Shown here one piece after another: positions 15,917 to 24,276 of a DNA stretch of 26,021 nt. The DNA lies in contig JARLFX010000142.1 of NCBI GenBank assembly GCA_031296355.1, forward strand, positions 1 through 26,021, given 5' to 3'. This DNA comes from Acidobacteriaceae bacterium. GTDB lineage: Bacteria; Acidobacteriota; Terriglobia; Terriglobales; Acidobacteriaceae. Every line of letters begins with the position of its first letter. Position 1 is the first letter of the stretch. The notes below the pieces were generated by a model. The model worked only from the letters and a program-made list of their open reading frames with translations. It made no database searches and had not been told where the DNA came from. A program made the position numbers and the translations under genes.

Positions 15917-16948
15917 ATGGCGAATTCGATGATTGACCTCAAAACTGACTACCTCGGCCTCAAACTCAAAAACCCCCTCGTCGTCTCCTCTTCGCCTCTG
16001 ACCGGCTCTCTCGATGGCATTAAACGCCTCGAAGACGCCGGTGCTGCCGCCATCGTCCTGCCCTCCATCTTCGAGGAGCAGCTCACCCTGGAGAGCAACG
16101 CCCTCGACAGCGACCTCTCCCGCGGCACCGACTCCTTCTCTGAGTCCACCAGCTTCCTCCCCGACTACGGCAATCTCAGCCAGGGGCAGGATACCTACCT
16201 CAACCTGCTTCGCCAGGCCAAAGCCTCCGCCGGTATCCCCATTCTCGCCAGCCTCAACGGCGCTTCCGCCGGCGGTTGGATCAAGTTTGCCAAGGAACTG
16301 GAAGACGCCGGCGCAGACGCGCTGGAGCTCAACACCTACTCCATCGCCACCAACGCCCACATGTCCGGCGAATCCCTCGAAGAGGCCCTCATTGACCTCG
16401 TCGCCCAGGTCAAGAAGGCCACAAAGATTCCCGTCGCGGTCAAGCTCTCCGCGCAATACACCAGCGTCCCCCACCTCGCACGCCACCTAGACGACGTCGG
16501 CGCCGACGCCCTGGTCATCTTCAACCGCTTCTACCAGCCCGACTTCGATATTGAAAACCTCAGCGTCGTCCCCCGGCTCAACCTCAGCCGTCCCGAAGAG
16601 CTCCTGCTCCGCCTCCACTGGACCGCCATCCTCTACAGCCATCTCCGCGCCCAGATCGCCATCACCGGCGGCGTCCATTCCGCCGAAGACGTGCTGAAGT
16701 CCCTCATGTCCGGCGCACAGGTCGTCATGATGGCCTCCGTCTTGCTCGAAGAGGGCATCCCCCAGCTCAGCGTCATCCTGAAAGACCTGGACACGTGGAT
16801 GGACGAGCACGACTACACCTCCATCCAGCAGATGCGTGGCAGCCTCAGCCGTTGCTCCGTGCCAGACTCCTCCGCCTTCGAGCGCGGCAACTACATCAAG
16901 ACCCTCAGCCACTACACCCTGCGCGCACCCACAACGCCTGCCGCATAA
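15917..16948 (+). CDS. Dihydroorotate dehydrogenase-like flavoprotein
   Basis: This 343-residue protein is a TIM-barrel FMN protein of the class 1 dihydroorotate dehydrogenase-like group. Visible marks are the N-terminal LGLKLKNPLVVSSSPLTGS, the barrel strand DALELNTYS, VAVKLS (lysine in the FMN site) and the phosphate loop ITGGVHSAEDVLKSLMSGAQVVMMAS. True class 1 enzymes have an ELN-x-SCPN loop with the catalytic Cys. Here the loop reads ELNTYSIATN, so the usual base is missing and dihydroorotate is probably not the substrate. From memory, relatives in cyanobacteria lie next to pyruvate:ferredoxin oxidoreductase. AAGG abuts the ATG at 15917, so the Met at 15929 (MIDLKTD) is an equally good start. 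It is divergent from nuoA. Confidence 0.88.
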   Translation: MANSMIDLKTDYLGLKLKNPLVVSSSPLTGSLDGIKRLEDAGAAAIVLPSIFEEQLTLESNALDSDLSRGTDSFSESTSFLPDYGNLSQGQDTYLNLLRQAKASAGIPILASLNGASAGGWIKFAKELEDAGADALELNTYSIATNAHMSGESLEEALIDLVAQVKKATKIPVAVKLSAQYTSVPHLARHLDDVGADALVIFNRFYQPDFDIENLSVVPRLNLSRPEELLLRLHWTAILYSHLRAQIAITGGVHSAEDVLKSLMSGAQVVMMASVLLEEGIPQLSVILKDLDTWMDEHDYTSIQQMRGSLSRCSVPDSSAFERGNYIKTLSHYTLRAPTTPAA

Positions 16949-16970
16949 ATCAGATTCAATTTGCATTGCA

Positions 16971-17003
16971 AAGGGGTGCGGCATCAGCCGCACCCCTTCT
17001 TTT
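16971..17003 (+). terminator. Strong rho-independent terminator after the flavoprotein gene
   Basis: AAGGGGTGCGGC (16971-16982) and GCCGCACCCCTT (16987-16998) form a perfect 12-base stem with loop ATCA, followed by CTTTT. It lies 22 bases after the stop. On the minus strand only TTTG follows, so it is mainly a plus-strand terminator. Confidence 0.93.
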
Positions 17004-17039
17004 CTGCCTGGGCCATCGCCATGGTTTTCTGTGGTTTTC

Positions 17040-18237
17040 TTATTTGCTCAGGCTGAACGCGTGCTTGTGCTCCGTCAGCTCAGAGTCATACTCGAAGTAA
17101 CGCTTGTAGCGAAGGAAACGCACTTCTATCAAGTCGTAACTCAACTTGGAAACAACCAGCGTGACCATGTAGACCAAGCCTATAAAAATAATGCCCGACA
17201 GCGCCAGTGAGTGCGTAAGCGCGACGAGGAAGATGAACACCTGAACCCACGCCGGGCGGAAGAGCAGGTGGTAGATATAGAAACCGTAGCTGTATTTGCC
17301 CACAAAGCGTATCGGGCCGGTGTGGAACAGCCGGTACGCGATAGAGCCGCTCCGCAGCGTACTGCAGATCAGCCCGGCACTGGCCAGCGCGATGAGCGTG
17401 AGCCCAAGAGTTGCCGTCCAGGGTGATTTATCGCCTGGCGAGAGAATGAAAATGGCCACCATTCCGGCCGTCCCCGCCAGAAATACCCATCGCCCGGCGC
17501 GCTGCCAGCGGTCCGCCGCCGGTCCACGCAGAACCAGTGCGAGGAGGCTACCGATAAGCAGTGTGTCCATCCGCCACGGCAGATTTCGAAAGATCACGGC
17601 ATAGGTACCGGCCTCATGAAAATACGCAAACGTGAACACGCGTAGCGCCAGCGCCAGCGCAGATAAACTCGCCGCCGTCCATATCAGCTTTTTACGGTCG
17701 CGGATAAACCAAACAGCCAGTGGCCACAGCAGGTAGAACTGCTCCTCCACACACAACGACCAGAAGTGCGCTATCTCGATATTCGCCGTATGCCACCGTG
17801 AGCTAAAAACGTTGTACACGTCCCACGTGAAGCTGCCGGCGATGTTTCCCATGTAAACCAGGGGCGGCGAGATGAATCGGTTTCAGTTCGGAATGCAGGA
17901 TCGGCGCCAGCAGCAGAATCACCAGCGCCACCAGATAAAAGACGGGAAAGATACGCAGTGCGCGCCTCGTGAAGAAGCGCTTGAAGTAGTGCGAATCCTG
18001 CCGTGTGTCATACAGGATGCCGGTGATAAGAAATCCCGAGAGCACGAAGAATATATCGACCCCAATCCAGAGGTGCTCGCGGAATACGTTGATGGCCTGC
18101 AACACCATACCGCCGTGCGACCCGCCGCCATAGTGATCGCAGAAGACCAGCGTAACCGCCAGCCCGCGAATTCCGTCCAGTGCAGGAAAACGCGTCTTAA
18201 AGTCGATCGGCGCGAAGTATCGTGTACTCGAGGGCAT
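17040..18237 (-). pseudogene. Acyltransferase-3 (OafA/YrhL-type) gene with a one-base frameshift
   Basis: Two adjacent frames together give one acyltransferase-3 protein. The first (from ATG 18237, AAGG seven bases upstream) carries LDGIRGLAVTLVFCDHYGG, FFVLSGFLITG and RRALRIFPVFY. The second (to 17040) carries HFWSLCVEEQFYLLWPL and the remaining membrane helices. The switch is at a run of four C on the minus strand (17864-17861). Removing one C joins ...IHLAAL to VYMGNIAGSF and gives a normal product of about 398 residues. Such enzymes move acyl groups onto surface sugars or lipids. The break may be real, phase-variable or a sequencing error. It lies 98 bases after the M61 peptidase gene on the same strand. 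Confidence 0.85.
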
Positions 18238-18335
18238 AGGGGAACCTTAACTGTCGGGTATTTTGCGGCGCTATCGCCACCAGTATACGCAGAAAACAAT
18301 GCACTATGTGAACCGTAGCGGGTGGCCCCGCCCTC

Positions 18336-20183
18336 TCACTTCGCCGTCAATATCTCTCCCAGATAATCCTGCCTCCCCGCGATCCTCTCCAGATGCGGAT
18401 ACCTCAAGCCTCCCGCATACTCGATCTCCCGCGTCTCCACCGTGTCAAAGTTGCGCACCAGCAACGTGATCTTCCCATCCACCGGATGCGCAATCGCCTC
18501 ATCCATCGCCTCCGCGGAAAAGCTGTGCCCATCCACCGCCATGATCTTCATGTTCGGCCCCAGCCCCGCCGTGTACGCCGGAGTTCCCGGATACACTTCG
18601 AAGATCGTTCCATCCTTCCGCGCGTTCAGTCCGATGGACGCCCATGCCGGATACACGTCGCTGCCGAAAATCTTATGGTTCGGCGTCGCGTTGTAGACCA
18701 CCCGCCAGCCCGCCGCCTCAATCCCATCCGTCGGCGGCAGCGGATTCACCTGGTACACATACTTCTCGATGAACGCGTGCCAGTCATACGGCAACACCGC
18801 CGCCAGCGCCGCTTCCACATCCGCCCGCGTGTACGGAGCCACAACCGGCCCGGTATCCCGCTGCCCCAAAAAGCCCCGCAAAAAATCATCCAGCGAAGCC
18901 TTTCCATGCGACTGCTCACGAATCAACGCATCCGCGCGCAGCCACATCAGCGCACCCTCGTCGTAGTAATCCTGTCCGCGCCGTAGCGAACCCCATCCCC
19001 CGCGAACCCCGCGCAGCACCCAGCTCTCCGTCGCCGTATCCACCAGCGCAGTCGCCGCCCGCGCCGGCGAATACGCATACTGCGACGCGATGATGCCGAA
19101 GTAATCCCGCGCATAGTCCGCATCGTTGAAGCCCGCGCGCGTCGCCAGCAGCATACCGATGTACTCGTTCAGCCCCTCATATACCCACAGCAGCGAAGTC
19201 CGCTCCGGCCCCTGGTAATCCAGCTTCGAATACAGCTCCGCTGGCCGCCGGTACTTCCCGCTCCACGAGTGCGACTGCTCATGCGCCAGCAGCCGCCACC
19301 CCAGCCGCTCCAGCTCATCCTTCTTCGCCAGCGCCGCATCCGGCATCGCGTTATACGGCGAATCCTCATGCTCCAGCCCGTCATACGGGTCAGCATCGCT
19401 CTGCGAAACCAGGATATGCATCTTCTCCCAGTGCCTGTAGCCCAGCATCGCCTGGTCCTGGTCGATCAGCTTGCCGAAGAGCTCGAACGCATGCGCATCA
19501 TCCGCCTTGTCGATAGCCGCCTGGCTGTCCCCCGTAAAGTCCAGTTCCGCCGGCCACTTCGAAGCCAGCGGAACCGCGCGATAGAACTCTCCAGCCAGCA
19601 CCGGCGAATCGATCAGCCGCTCCAGCGATAGCGGCGCAAAGTTGATGCGGCCGTCTTTCTCACTAACCACCGTCAACGAACTCCCCTGCTTCCACTTCGC
19701 CGGCAAGATCACCGAAGGCTCAACCATCAACTCCTTCTTGTCGATCCCCAGCGGATACAGAATGGTGTTACTCCACGCCAGCAGGATCTGGTGGTCTGAG
19801 ATCGTGTTCTCCAGCAGCACGTCAAAATCCACCGCGATCGTCTCCGTATGCTGCGGCACCACCATCCGTATCGTGTAGATGTCCTCCGCATCGCGCGTCC
19901 ACGGCAGCGTCGTCTCCCCGGCATGCACCGTAATCGCCGCCACATTCTGGATCGGCCCCGTCGGCCCATGCTCCCCCGGAATCCACCGCGGATAAGCCAG
20001 CGCCACCGCTCCCGGCTTCACCCGAATCGTCTCATGCACAAACGCGATCCGCCGGTACGCCTGCGTCTCGTCAACCACCAGTGTCATCGTTGGGCTTGTG
20101 GTCTTCTGCGCCCCCAGGTATCCCGTTGCCAGAATGGCCGCAGCCAGAAACATGATGGCAGTAATCCTGCGCTTGCTCTGCAT
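18336..20183 (-). CDS. Secreted M61-family metallopeptidase with PDZ domain
   Basis: This 615-residue protein has an N-terminal signal segment (MQSKRRITAIMFLAAAILATGYLGAQ). An N-terminal beta domain (about 30-190) is typical of M61 glycyl aminopeptidases. The gluzincin site HEQSHSW (His301, Glu302, His305) follows, with WVYEGLNEY (Glu336, likely third zinc ligand) and the M61 helix YYDEGALMWLRADALIRE. A PDZ domain occupies about 512-585. It should act outside the cytoplasm on peptides, probably at N-terminal Gly or Ala as known for the family. GGAG lies about nine bases before the ATG. It is divergent from GH127, with a shared promoter region. Confidence 0.92.
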   Translation of the reverse strand: MQSKRRITAIMFLAAAILATGYLGAQKTTSPTMTLVVDETQAYRRIAFVHETIRVKPGAVALAYPRWIPGEHGPTGPIQNVAAITVHAGETTLPWTRDAEDIYTIRMVVPQHTETIAVDFDVLLENTISDHQILLAWSNTILYPLGIDKKELMVEPSVILPAKWKQGSSLTVVSEKDGRINFAPLSLERLIDSPVLAGEFYRAVPLASKWPAELDFTGDSQAAIDKADDAHAFELFGKLIDQDQAMLGYRHWEKMHILVSQSDADPYDGLEHEDSPYNAMPDAALAKKDELERLGWRLLAHEQSHSWSGKYRRPAELYSKLDYQGPERTSLLWVYEGLNEYIGMLLATRAGFNDADYARDYFGIIASQYAYSPARAATALVDTATESWVLRGVRGGWGSLRRGQDYYDEGALMWLRADALIREQSHGKASLDDFLRGFLGQRDTGPVVAPYTRADVEAALAAVLPYDWHAFIEKYVYQVNPLPPTDGIEAAGWRVVYNATPNHKIFGSDVYPAWASIGLNARKDGTIFEVYPGTPAYTAGLGPNMKIMAVDGHSFSAEAMDEAIAHPVDGKITLLVRNFDTVETREIEYAGGLRYPHLERIAGRQDYLGEILTAK

Positions 20184-20204
20184 CGATAGCTCTCCAGTGG
20201 TTGG

Positions 20205-20213
20205 AGCATATCA
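20205..20213 (-). promoter_or_regulatory. Extended -10 promoter candidate for the M61 gene
   Basis: On the minus strand TGATATGCT fits the TGn-TATAAT extended -10 pattern, with a predicted start about 15 bases before the M61 ATG. It sits inside ATCTGATAT, the same nine bases that precede GH127 on the other strand. No clear -35 is seen. Confidence 0.4.
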
Positions 20214-20284
20214 GATGACCTGCTCCGGCAAATCGCCTCTCCTAGCCCTGTAGCTCCTTCATTTACACCCTGCTCCAACTCGCA

Positions 20285-20297
20285 TTGGTCATACCAA
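20285..20297. promoter_or_regulatory. GntR/FadR-type operator candidate
   Basis: TTGGTCATACCAA is a perfect inverted repeat (TTGGT/ACCAA around CAT). It matches the FadR-subfamily GntR pattern TNGTNNNACNA. It lies about 21 bases upstream of the GH127 extended -10 and about 72 bases upstream of the M61 extended -10, where a regulator of sugar use could bind. No regulator gene is present in the window. Confidence 0.45.
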
Positions 20298-20317
20298 AAC
20301 CAGCCCTCCACACTATC

Positions 20318-20326
20318 TGATATAAC
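20318..20326 (+). promoter_or_regulatory. Extended -10 promoter candidate for the GH127 gene
   Basis: TGATATAAC fits TGn-TATAAT closely. Transcription would begin near 20333, about 40 bases before the ATG at 20374. No good -35 is present, as is common with extended -10 promoters. ATAACGTAT just after it is a loose dyad. Confidence 0.5.
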
Positions 20327-20373
20327 GTATACCGCAGGCTATTTCCATCGCTCGCCGTTGTGAATTGAGCTCG

Positions 20374-22296
20374 ATGGCTAATTCAAAAGCCTCCGAATGG
20401 CTGAAGAAAATGAACTCTTCCTGGACTCGCAGAACGTTCCTCAAAGCTAGCGCCCTCGTTCCCACCGCCTCCCTTCTTCCCGGAGTCTTCTCGTGGGCGG
20501 ATGCGCTGCCGGGCTCTGCGGTACGACCAAAGTGCCTCCCGTTTCCCATGCAGTCGGTTCGCCTTACCGGCGGAATCTTCAAGGCCTCCGCGGACACCAA
20601 CCAGAAGTATCTTGAGACGCTCGATGTCAATCGCCTGCTGCACTCCTTCCGCCTGACCGCCGGCCTTTCCTCCTCAGCCACTCCGTACGGCGGATGGGAG
20701 CTTCCCACCTGCGAACTCCGCGGCCACTTTGCTGGCGGTCATTATCTCTCTGCTGCCGCCTTCGCCTACTCCGGCAGCGGCAACGATCTCCTGCGCAGCC
20801 GCGGCGACGCCATGGTGAGCGCCCTCGCCGCCTGTCAGAAGGCAAACGGCAACGGCTACGTCAGCGCCTTCCCCACGGCCTTGTTTGACAAGCTCGCCCG
20901 CGACGAAAAGGTCTGGGCGCCCTTCTATACCCTGCATAAGATCTTCGCCGGCCTGCTCGACATGTACGTGCAAACCGGCAACGAAGACGCCCTCCATGTC
21001 GCCGAAGGCATCGCCGAATGGACCAATAAGTTCTTCACCAGCCTGGCTCCTGACATGCGCCAGCGTATCCTGCACAACGAGTTCGGCGGCATGAACGAGG
21101 CGCTCGTCAACCTTGCCCAGCTCACCGGCAAAGAGAAGTATCTTGCCACCGCGAAGTTCTTCGAGCAGCCCAAACTCCTCGACGGTCTCGCCGCCGGAAA
21201 AGACAACCTCACCGGCATGCACGCCAACACCACCGTGCCCAAGATCATCGGCGCCGCCCGCACCTATGAGATCACCGGCGACCGCCGCTATCGCGATATC
21301 GCAGAGTTCTTCCTCGACGACGTGCTCCGCAACCGCACCTACGCCATCGGCAACACCAGCGACAACGAACACTGGCGCTATCCCGCTGGCGATATGAAGG
21401 GCACACTCTCCCTGAAAAATGCCGAGTGCTGCGTCGCCTACAACCTCATGAAACTCGACCGCCTCGTCTTCGGATGGACCGCCGACCCCCACTGGATGGA
21501 CGAGTACGAGCGCACCCTCCTCAACGCCCGCCTCGGCACCCAGAATCCCCAGGGCCTGAAGCAATATTTCTTCCCCCTCGCCGCCGGATACTGGCGCGCC
21601 TACAACTCTCCCGATGAGTCCTTCTGGTGCTGCACCGGAACCGGCGCAGAAGACTTCGCCAAGTTCAACGACACCATCTACTTCCACTCGGACGAGGACG
21701 TCTACGTCAACCAGTTCGTCGCCTCCGAGCTCACCTGGAAAGAAAAGTCGTTCGGCATCAAGCAAACCACCAACTTCCCCATGGAGCAGGGCACGCAGCT
21801 CACCATCCAGACGGCAAAGCCGCAGGAACGCACAGTCCTCATCAGAATTCCGCGCTGGACCAGCGACACCGTCACCGCCACGGTCAACGGCCGCCCCTTT
21901 GAAACACCCGGCCACCCCGGCTCCTACCTCGCCATTCGCCGCACCTGGCACGCTGGCGACAAAGTAGAGCTGACTCTCCCCATGCATCTCACCGAAGAAG
22001 CTCTACCCGGCGATCCAACCTCCGTCGCAACATCCTATGGTCCGCTCGTGCTGGCTGCGAACCTCGGCAACGGCCCCAAAGATGGCCCCACAAAATTCAT
22101 CCACGGCCGCCCCACCGCTCCCAAGCTGGTAGACGATAAACCCGTTCCCCTGCCCGCCGCCGCCCCCATCACCGTGCAATCCGCCAAAGACCTGCAGTTC
22201 TCCGCCGGCGCAAACAGCCCCAGCGTATTGCCTATGTTCAAGGTGCAGGATCAGAAATATTCGGTCTACTGGCAGAAGCAGCCGAAGCAAAGCTAA
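20374..22296 (+). CDS. Tat-exported GH127 glycosidase (beta-L-arabinofuranosidase family)
   Basis: This 640-residue protein of the GH127 (DUF1680) family removes beta-L-arabinofuranose in characterised members. A twin-arginine signal (WTRRTFLKASALVPTASLLPG, Arg19-Arg20) predicts folded export. The zinc-thiolate active site of HypBA1 (Glu338, Cys340, Cys417, Cys418) maps to Glu351, Cys353, Cys419 and Cys420 (AECCVAYNL and SFWCCTGTG). Surrounding text (CCVAYNLMKL, then SFWCCTGTGAEDFAK) is closer to the plant-type clade than to HypBA1. Starts at TTG 20365 and ATG 20410 are possible; 20374 is the first ATG and no start has a strong ribosome site. It ends eight bases from the convergent GH43 gene. 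Confidence 0.93.
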   Translation: MANSKASEWLKKMNSSWTRRTFLKASALVPTASLLPGVFSWADALPGSAVRPKCLPFPMQSVRLTGGIFKASADTNQKYLETLDVNRLLHSFRLTAGLSSSATPYGGWELPTCELRGHFAGGHYLSAAAFAYSGSGNDLLRSRGDAMVSALAACQKANGNGYVSAFPTALFDKLARDEKVWAPFYTLHKIFAGLLDMYVQTGNEDALHVAEGIAEWTNKFFTSLAPDMRQRILHNEFGGMNEALVNLAQLTGKEKYLATAKFFEQPKLLDGLAAGKDNLTGMHANTTVPKIIGAARTYEITGDRRYRDIAEFFLDDVLRNRTYAIGNTSDNEHWRYPAGDMKGTLSLKNAECCVAYNLMKLDRLVFGWTADPHWMDEYERTLLNARLGTQNPQGLKQYFFPLAAGYWRAYNSPDESFWCCTGTGAEDFAKFNDTIYFHSDEDVYVNQFVASELTWKEKSFGIKQTTNFPMEQGTQLTIQTAKPQERTVLIRIPRWTSDTVTATVNGRPFETPGHPGSYLAIRRTWHAGDKVELTLPMHLTEEALPGDPTSVATSYGPLVLAANLGNGPKDGPTKFIHGRPTAPKLVDDKPVPLPAAAPITVQSAKDLQFSAGANSPSVLPMFKVQDQKYSVYWQKQPKQS

Positions 22297-22304
22297 GCGT
22301 CGCC

Positions 22305-23948
22305 CTAAGGCGTAGCCATCGTGAACGACGATACCTTCACCGCTCCGCCCAGCGACTGCGTCGCGTAGTTGAAGATGCCGTACCGGTATCCCATGAAAAA
22401 CATCCATTCGTTGTTCAGCACAAACGGCTCGCCGATGTTCTGGAACGTCACCCCGTCCGTGCTGTAAGCGAAGCTCCCCGTCCGCTTCGCACCCGGACGG
22501 ATATCGGCAGACGCACGCAGCCAGATCTTTCCGCCCGTAACCGGCGCGCTCGCCACCTCCGTCCCTGTCGTGACCGTCTTCCAGTGCTTGTCCATCGTCA
22601 GGTTGTTCTCCATCACCACGGCAAACGCCCCAGCCTCCCGCTTGATGCCGGCCCACGCCGATCGGTCCCGCAGCAGCGCCAGTCCTGCACGGTCGCCATC
22701 CTTCATGCGCGAATAGTCCAGCATGATCGTCGCGGTTGAGGTTGGCCCCAGTATCCTGTGCGTCAGCGTATTCCTGGCGGAGTACAGATCGTTCGTCACC
22801 GTCGCCGCCTGCAGGTTCAGCCCGCCGCCAAGCGACCATTTCGCGTTGTCCGGATTATGGTTCCACTCCCACTCCGCGCTCAGCTTGCTTCCCTTGAACG
22901 CGTCCGTGCCCGTCGGCGGTTTCATCGCGTGCGGCGGCACAGGAACCTGCGGTGTGGGATACGAAACATCCCAGGTGTTCCCCGTAAGCTGCAGCACTGG
23001 CCAGCCATCCGCTCCCCACTTCACCGGAGCCAGCACCGGAACCCGGCCGCCGGGAAACGCGTCCGTGAATCCCATGTAATACCAGTCGCCCTTCTGCGTT
23101 TGCACAATGCCGCCCTGGTGCGGCGCTCCACCGCCCGCCACCGGGCTCACCACGTTCAACGCGAGCTTCTGCATCGTGTACGGCCCAAACGGTCCCGTCG
23201 TCGACTTCAGCACGTACTCGCCATTCGGCGGCCGCGTCGCGAAAATGTAGTAGTTGCCGTTGATCTTGTAGAAGCGCGAACCTTCCAGCATTCCCACATC
23301 TGCAGGCGTCGTGAACACCAGCTCCGTCTTCACCTGTTTCGTGCCGTCAGCCGACAACTGCGCCACGTTCAGCTTGGTATTGCCATACGCCACATACATC
23401 GTGTCGTCGTCGTCCACCAGCAGCCCGGCATCGTAGTAGCACTTATCGATAACCGTCTTCCTCTGCCACGGCCCTTCCACCGCAGTCGCCGTGTAGATGT
23501 ACGTCTTAGCGAAGTCGATGCAGCCGCCCCAGTAAAACGTCTTGTTGCTCTTGCGATAGCCCAGGAACGATGCCCATATGCCTCTTACGTAGGCATTGCT
23601 GCCCTGCATGTCGTACGCAGGGCCAAAGTCCAGCACCGGCACCGAGTGCCCCACATAGTCCCAGTGCACCAGATCATACGATCGCAAAATCGGCGCTCCC
23701 GGCGAGTAATGCATCGTCGAAGCCGAATAATAATATGTGTTTTCGACGCGAAGAATATCAATATCAGCCAGGTCTTCCCACAAAACAGGGTTCTGGAAGC
23801 TCTTGGCCGCCGTCGCATCCGCCGCGGCCTGCGCCGTCTTGTCAGGCTTCTGCGCATAGCTCGCACCCGCGCCTGCAAGCAGACCATAGAGCGCGAAATA
23901 ACAGAGAAAAACAGCGGTGCGGTATGCGTTACGTTCGAAGCGTAGCAA
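22305..23948 (-). CDS. Secreted GH43-family glycosidase with C-terminal beta-sandwich
   Basis: This 547-residue protein has a signal peptide (residues 1 to about 32, ending ASYAQ). A five-bladed GH43 propeller follows (about 50-345): base Asp62 (LADIDILRV), pKa-modulating Asp173 (YYDAGLLVD) and acid Glu222 (MLEGSRFYKI). A second domain (about 350-547) is the beta-sandwich common in GH43 beta-xylosidases and alpha-L-arabinofuranosidases. The start must be TTG at 23948: an in-frame TGA lies directly before it, AGGAG is six bases upstream, and the nearest ATG (23952) is out of frame and stops after seven codons. The substrate is likely arabinosyl or xylosyl; the context favours arabinose. It is convergent with GH127 and divergent from GH27. 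Confidence 0.92.
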   Translation of the reverse strand: MLRFERNAYRTAVFLCYFALYGLLAGAGASYAQKPDKTAQAAADATAAKSFQNPVLWEDLADIDILRVENTYYYSASTMHYSPGAPILRSYDLVHWDYVGHSVPVLDFGPAYDMQGSNAYVRGIWASFLGYRKSNKTFYWGGCIDFAKTYIYTATAVEGPWQRKTVIDKCYYDAGLLVDDDDTMYVAYGNTKLNVAQLSADGTKQVKTELVFTTPADVGMLEGSRFYKINGNYYIFATRPPNGEYVLKSTTGPFGPYTMQKLALNVVSPVAGGGAPHQGGIVQTQKGDWYYMGFTDAFPGGRVPVLAPVKWGADGWPVLQLTGNTWDVSYPTPQVPVPPHAMKPPTGTDAFKGSKLSAEWEWNHNPDNAKWSLGGGLNLQAATVTNDLYSARNTLTHRILGPTSTATIMLDYSRMKDGDRAGLALLRDRSAWAGIKREAGAFAVVMENNLTMDKHWKTVTTGTEVASAPVTGGKIWLRASADIRPGAKRTGSFAYSTDGVTFQNIGEPFVLNNEWMFFMGYRYGIFNYATQSLGGAVKVSSFTMATP

Positions 23949-24149
23949 TCATGTCTCCTGTGTTCGCCCAAAATTCTACCCGCTGCGGCAGTAGTTTGTA
24001 TCGCGTCCATCCGGCAATTTATGAATTCATTCTCTACTAAAATAAATTTCCTATCGAATCGCGGATACACCAGTCGGCGACCATCGCTCAATCCATCATC
24101 CACCCCCCTCGCACGTCTGCCAATATCCCCATAACTGTTAGCTGTTTCC
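23949..24149. other. Intergenic stretch between GH43 and GH27 with A/T-rich dyads
   Basis: No gene is seen in the 328 bases between the divergent starts. An A/T-rich patch holds the perfect palindrome ATGAATTCAT (24021-24030) and the inverted pair AATTTAT (24016-24022) / ATAAATT (24042-24048). These could bind a regulator of the GH43 gene. No convincing minus-strand promoter was found. Confidence 0.4.
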
Positions 24150-24179
24150 TTGACGCCACCGCACTCCTGTCCGTATTGT
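24150..24179 (+). promoter_or_regulatory. Sigma-70-type promoter for the GH27 gene
   Basis: TTGACG (24150-24155), an 18-base spacer and TATTGT (24174-24179) make a good -35/-10 pair. Transcription would begin near 24186, leaving a leader of about 90 bases before the ATG at 24277. Confidence 0.6.
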
Positions 24180-24276
24180 TTCCGATGAAAATTAAAACAT
24201 CACAAGGCAGTCTATTTCACTACTGCCGAGTCGCTGCTCTTACAATGCAAGCTGGCATCTTTATCGGAGTCCCATC

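Noticed and set aside
18314..18332. Terminator after the M61 gene (GCGGG-GCCA-CCCGC on the minus strand)
   Set aside because: The stem is only five bases and no T-run follows, so read-through into the acyltransferase gene is as likely.
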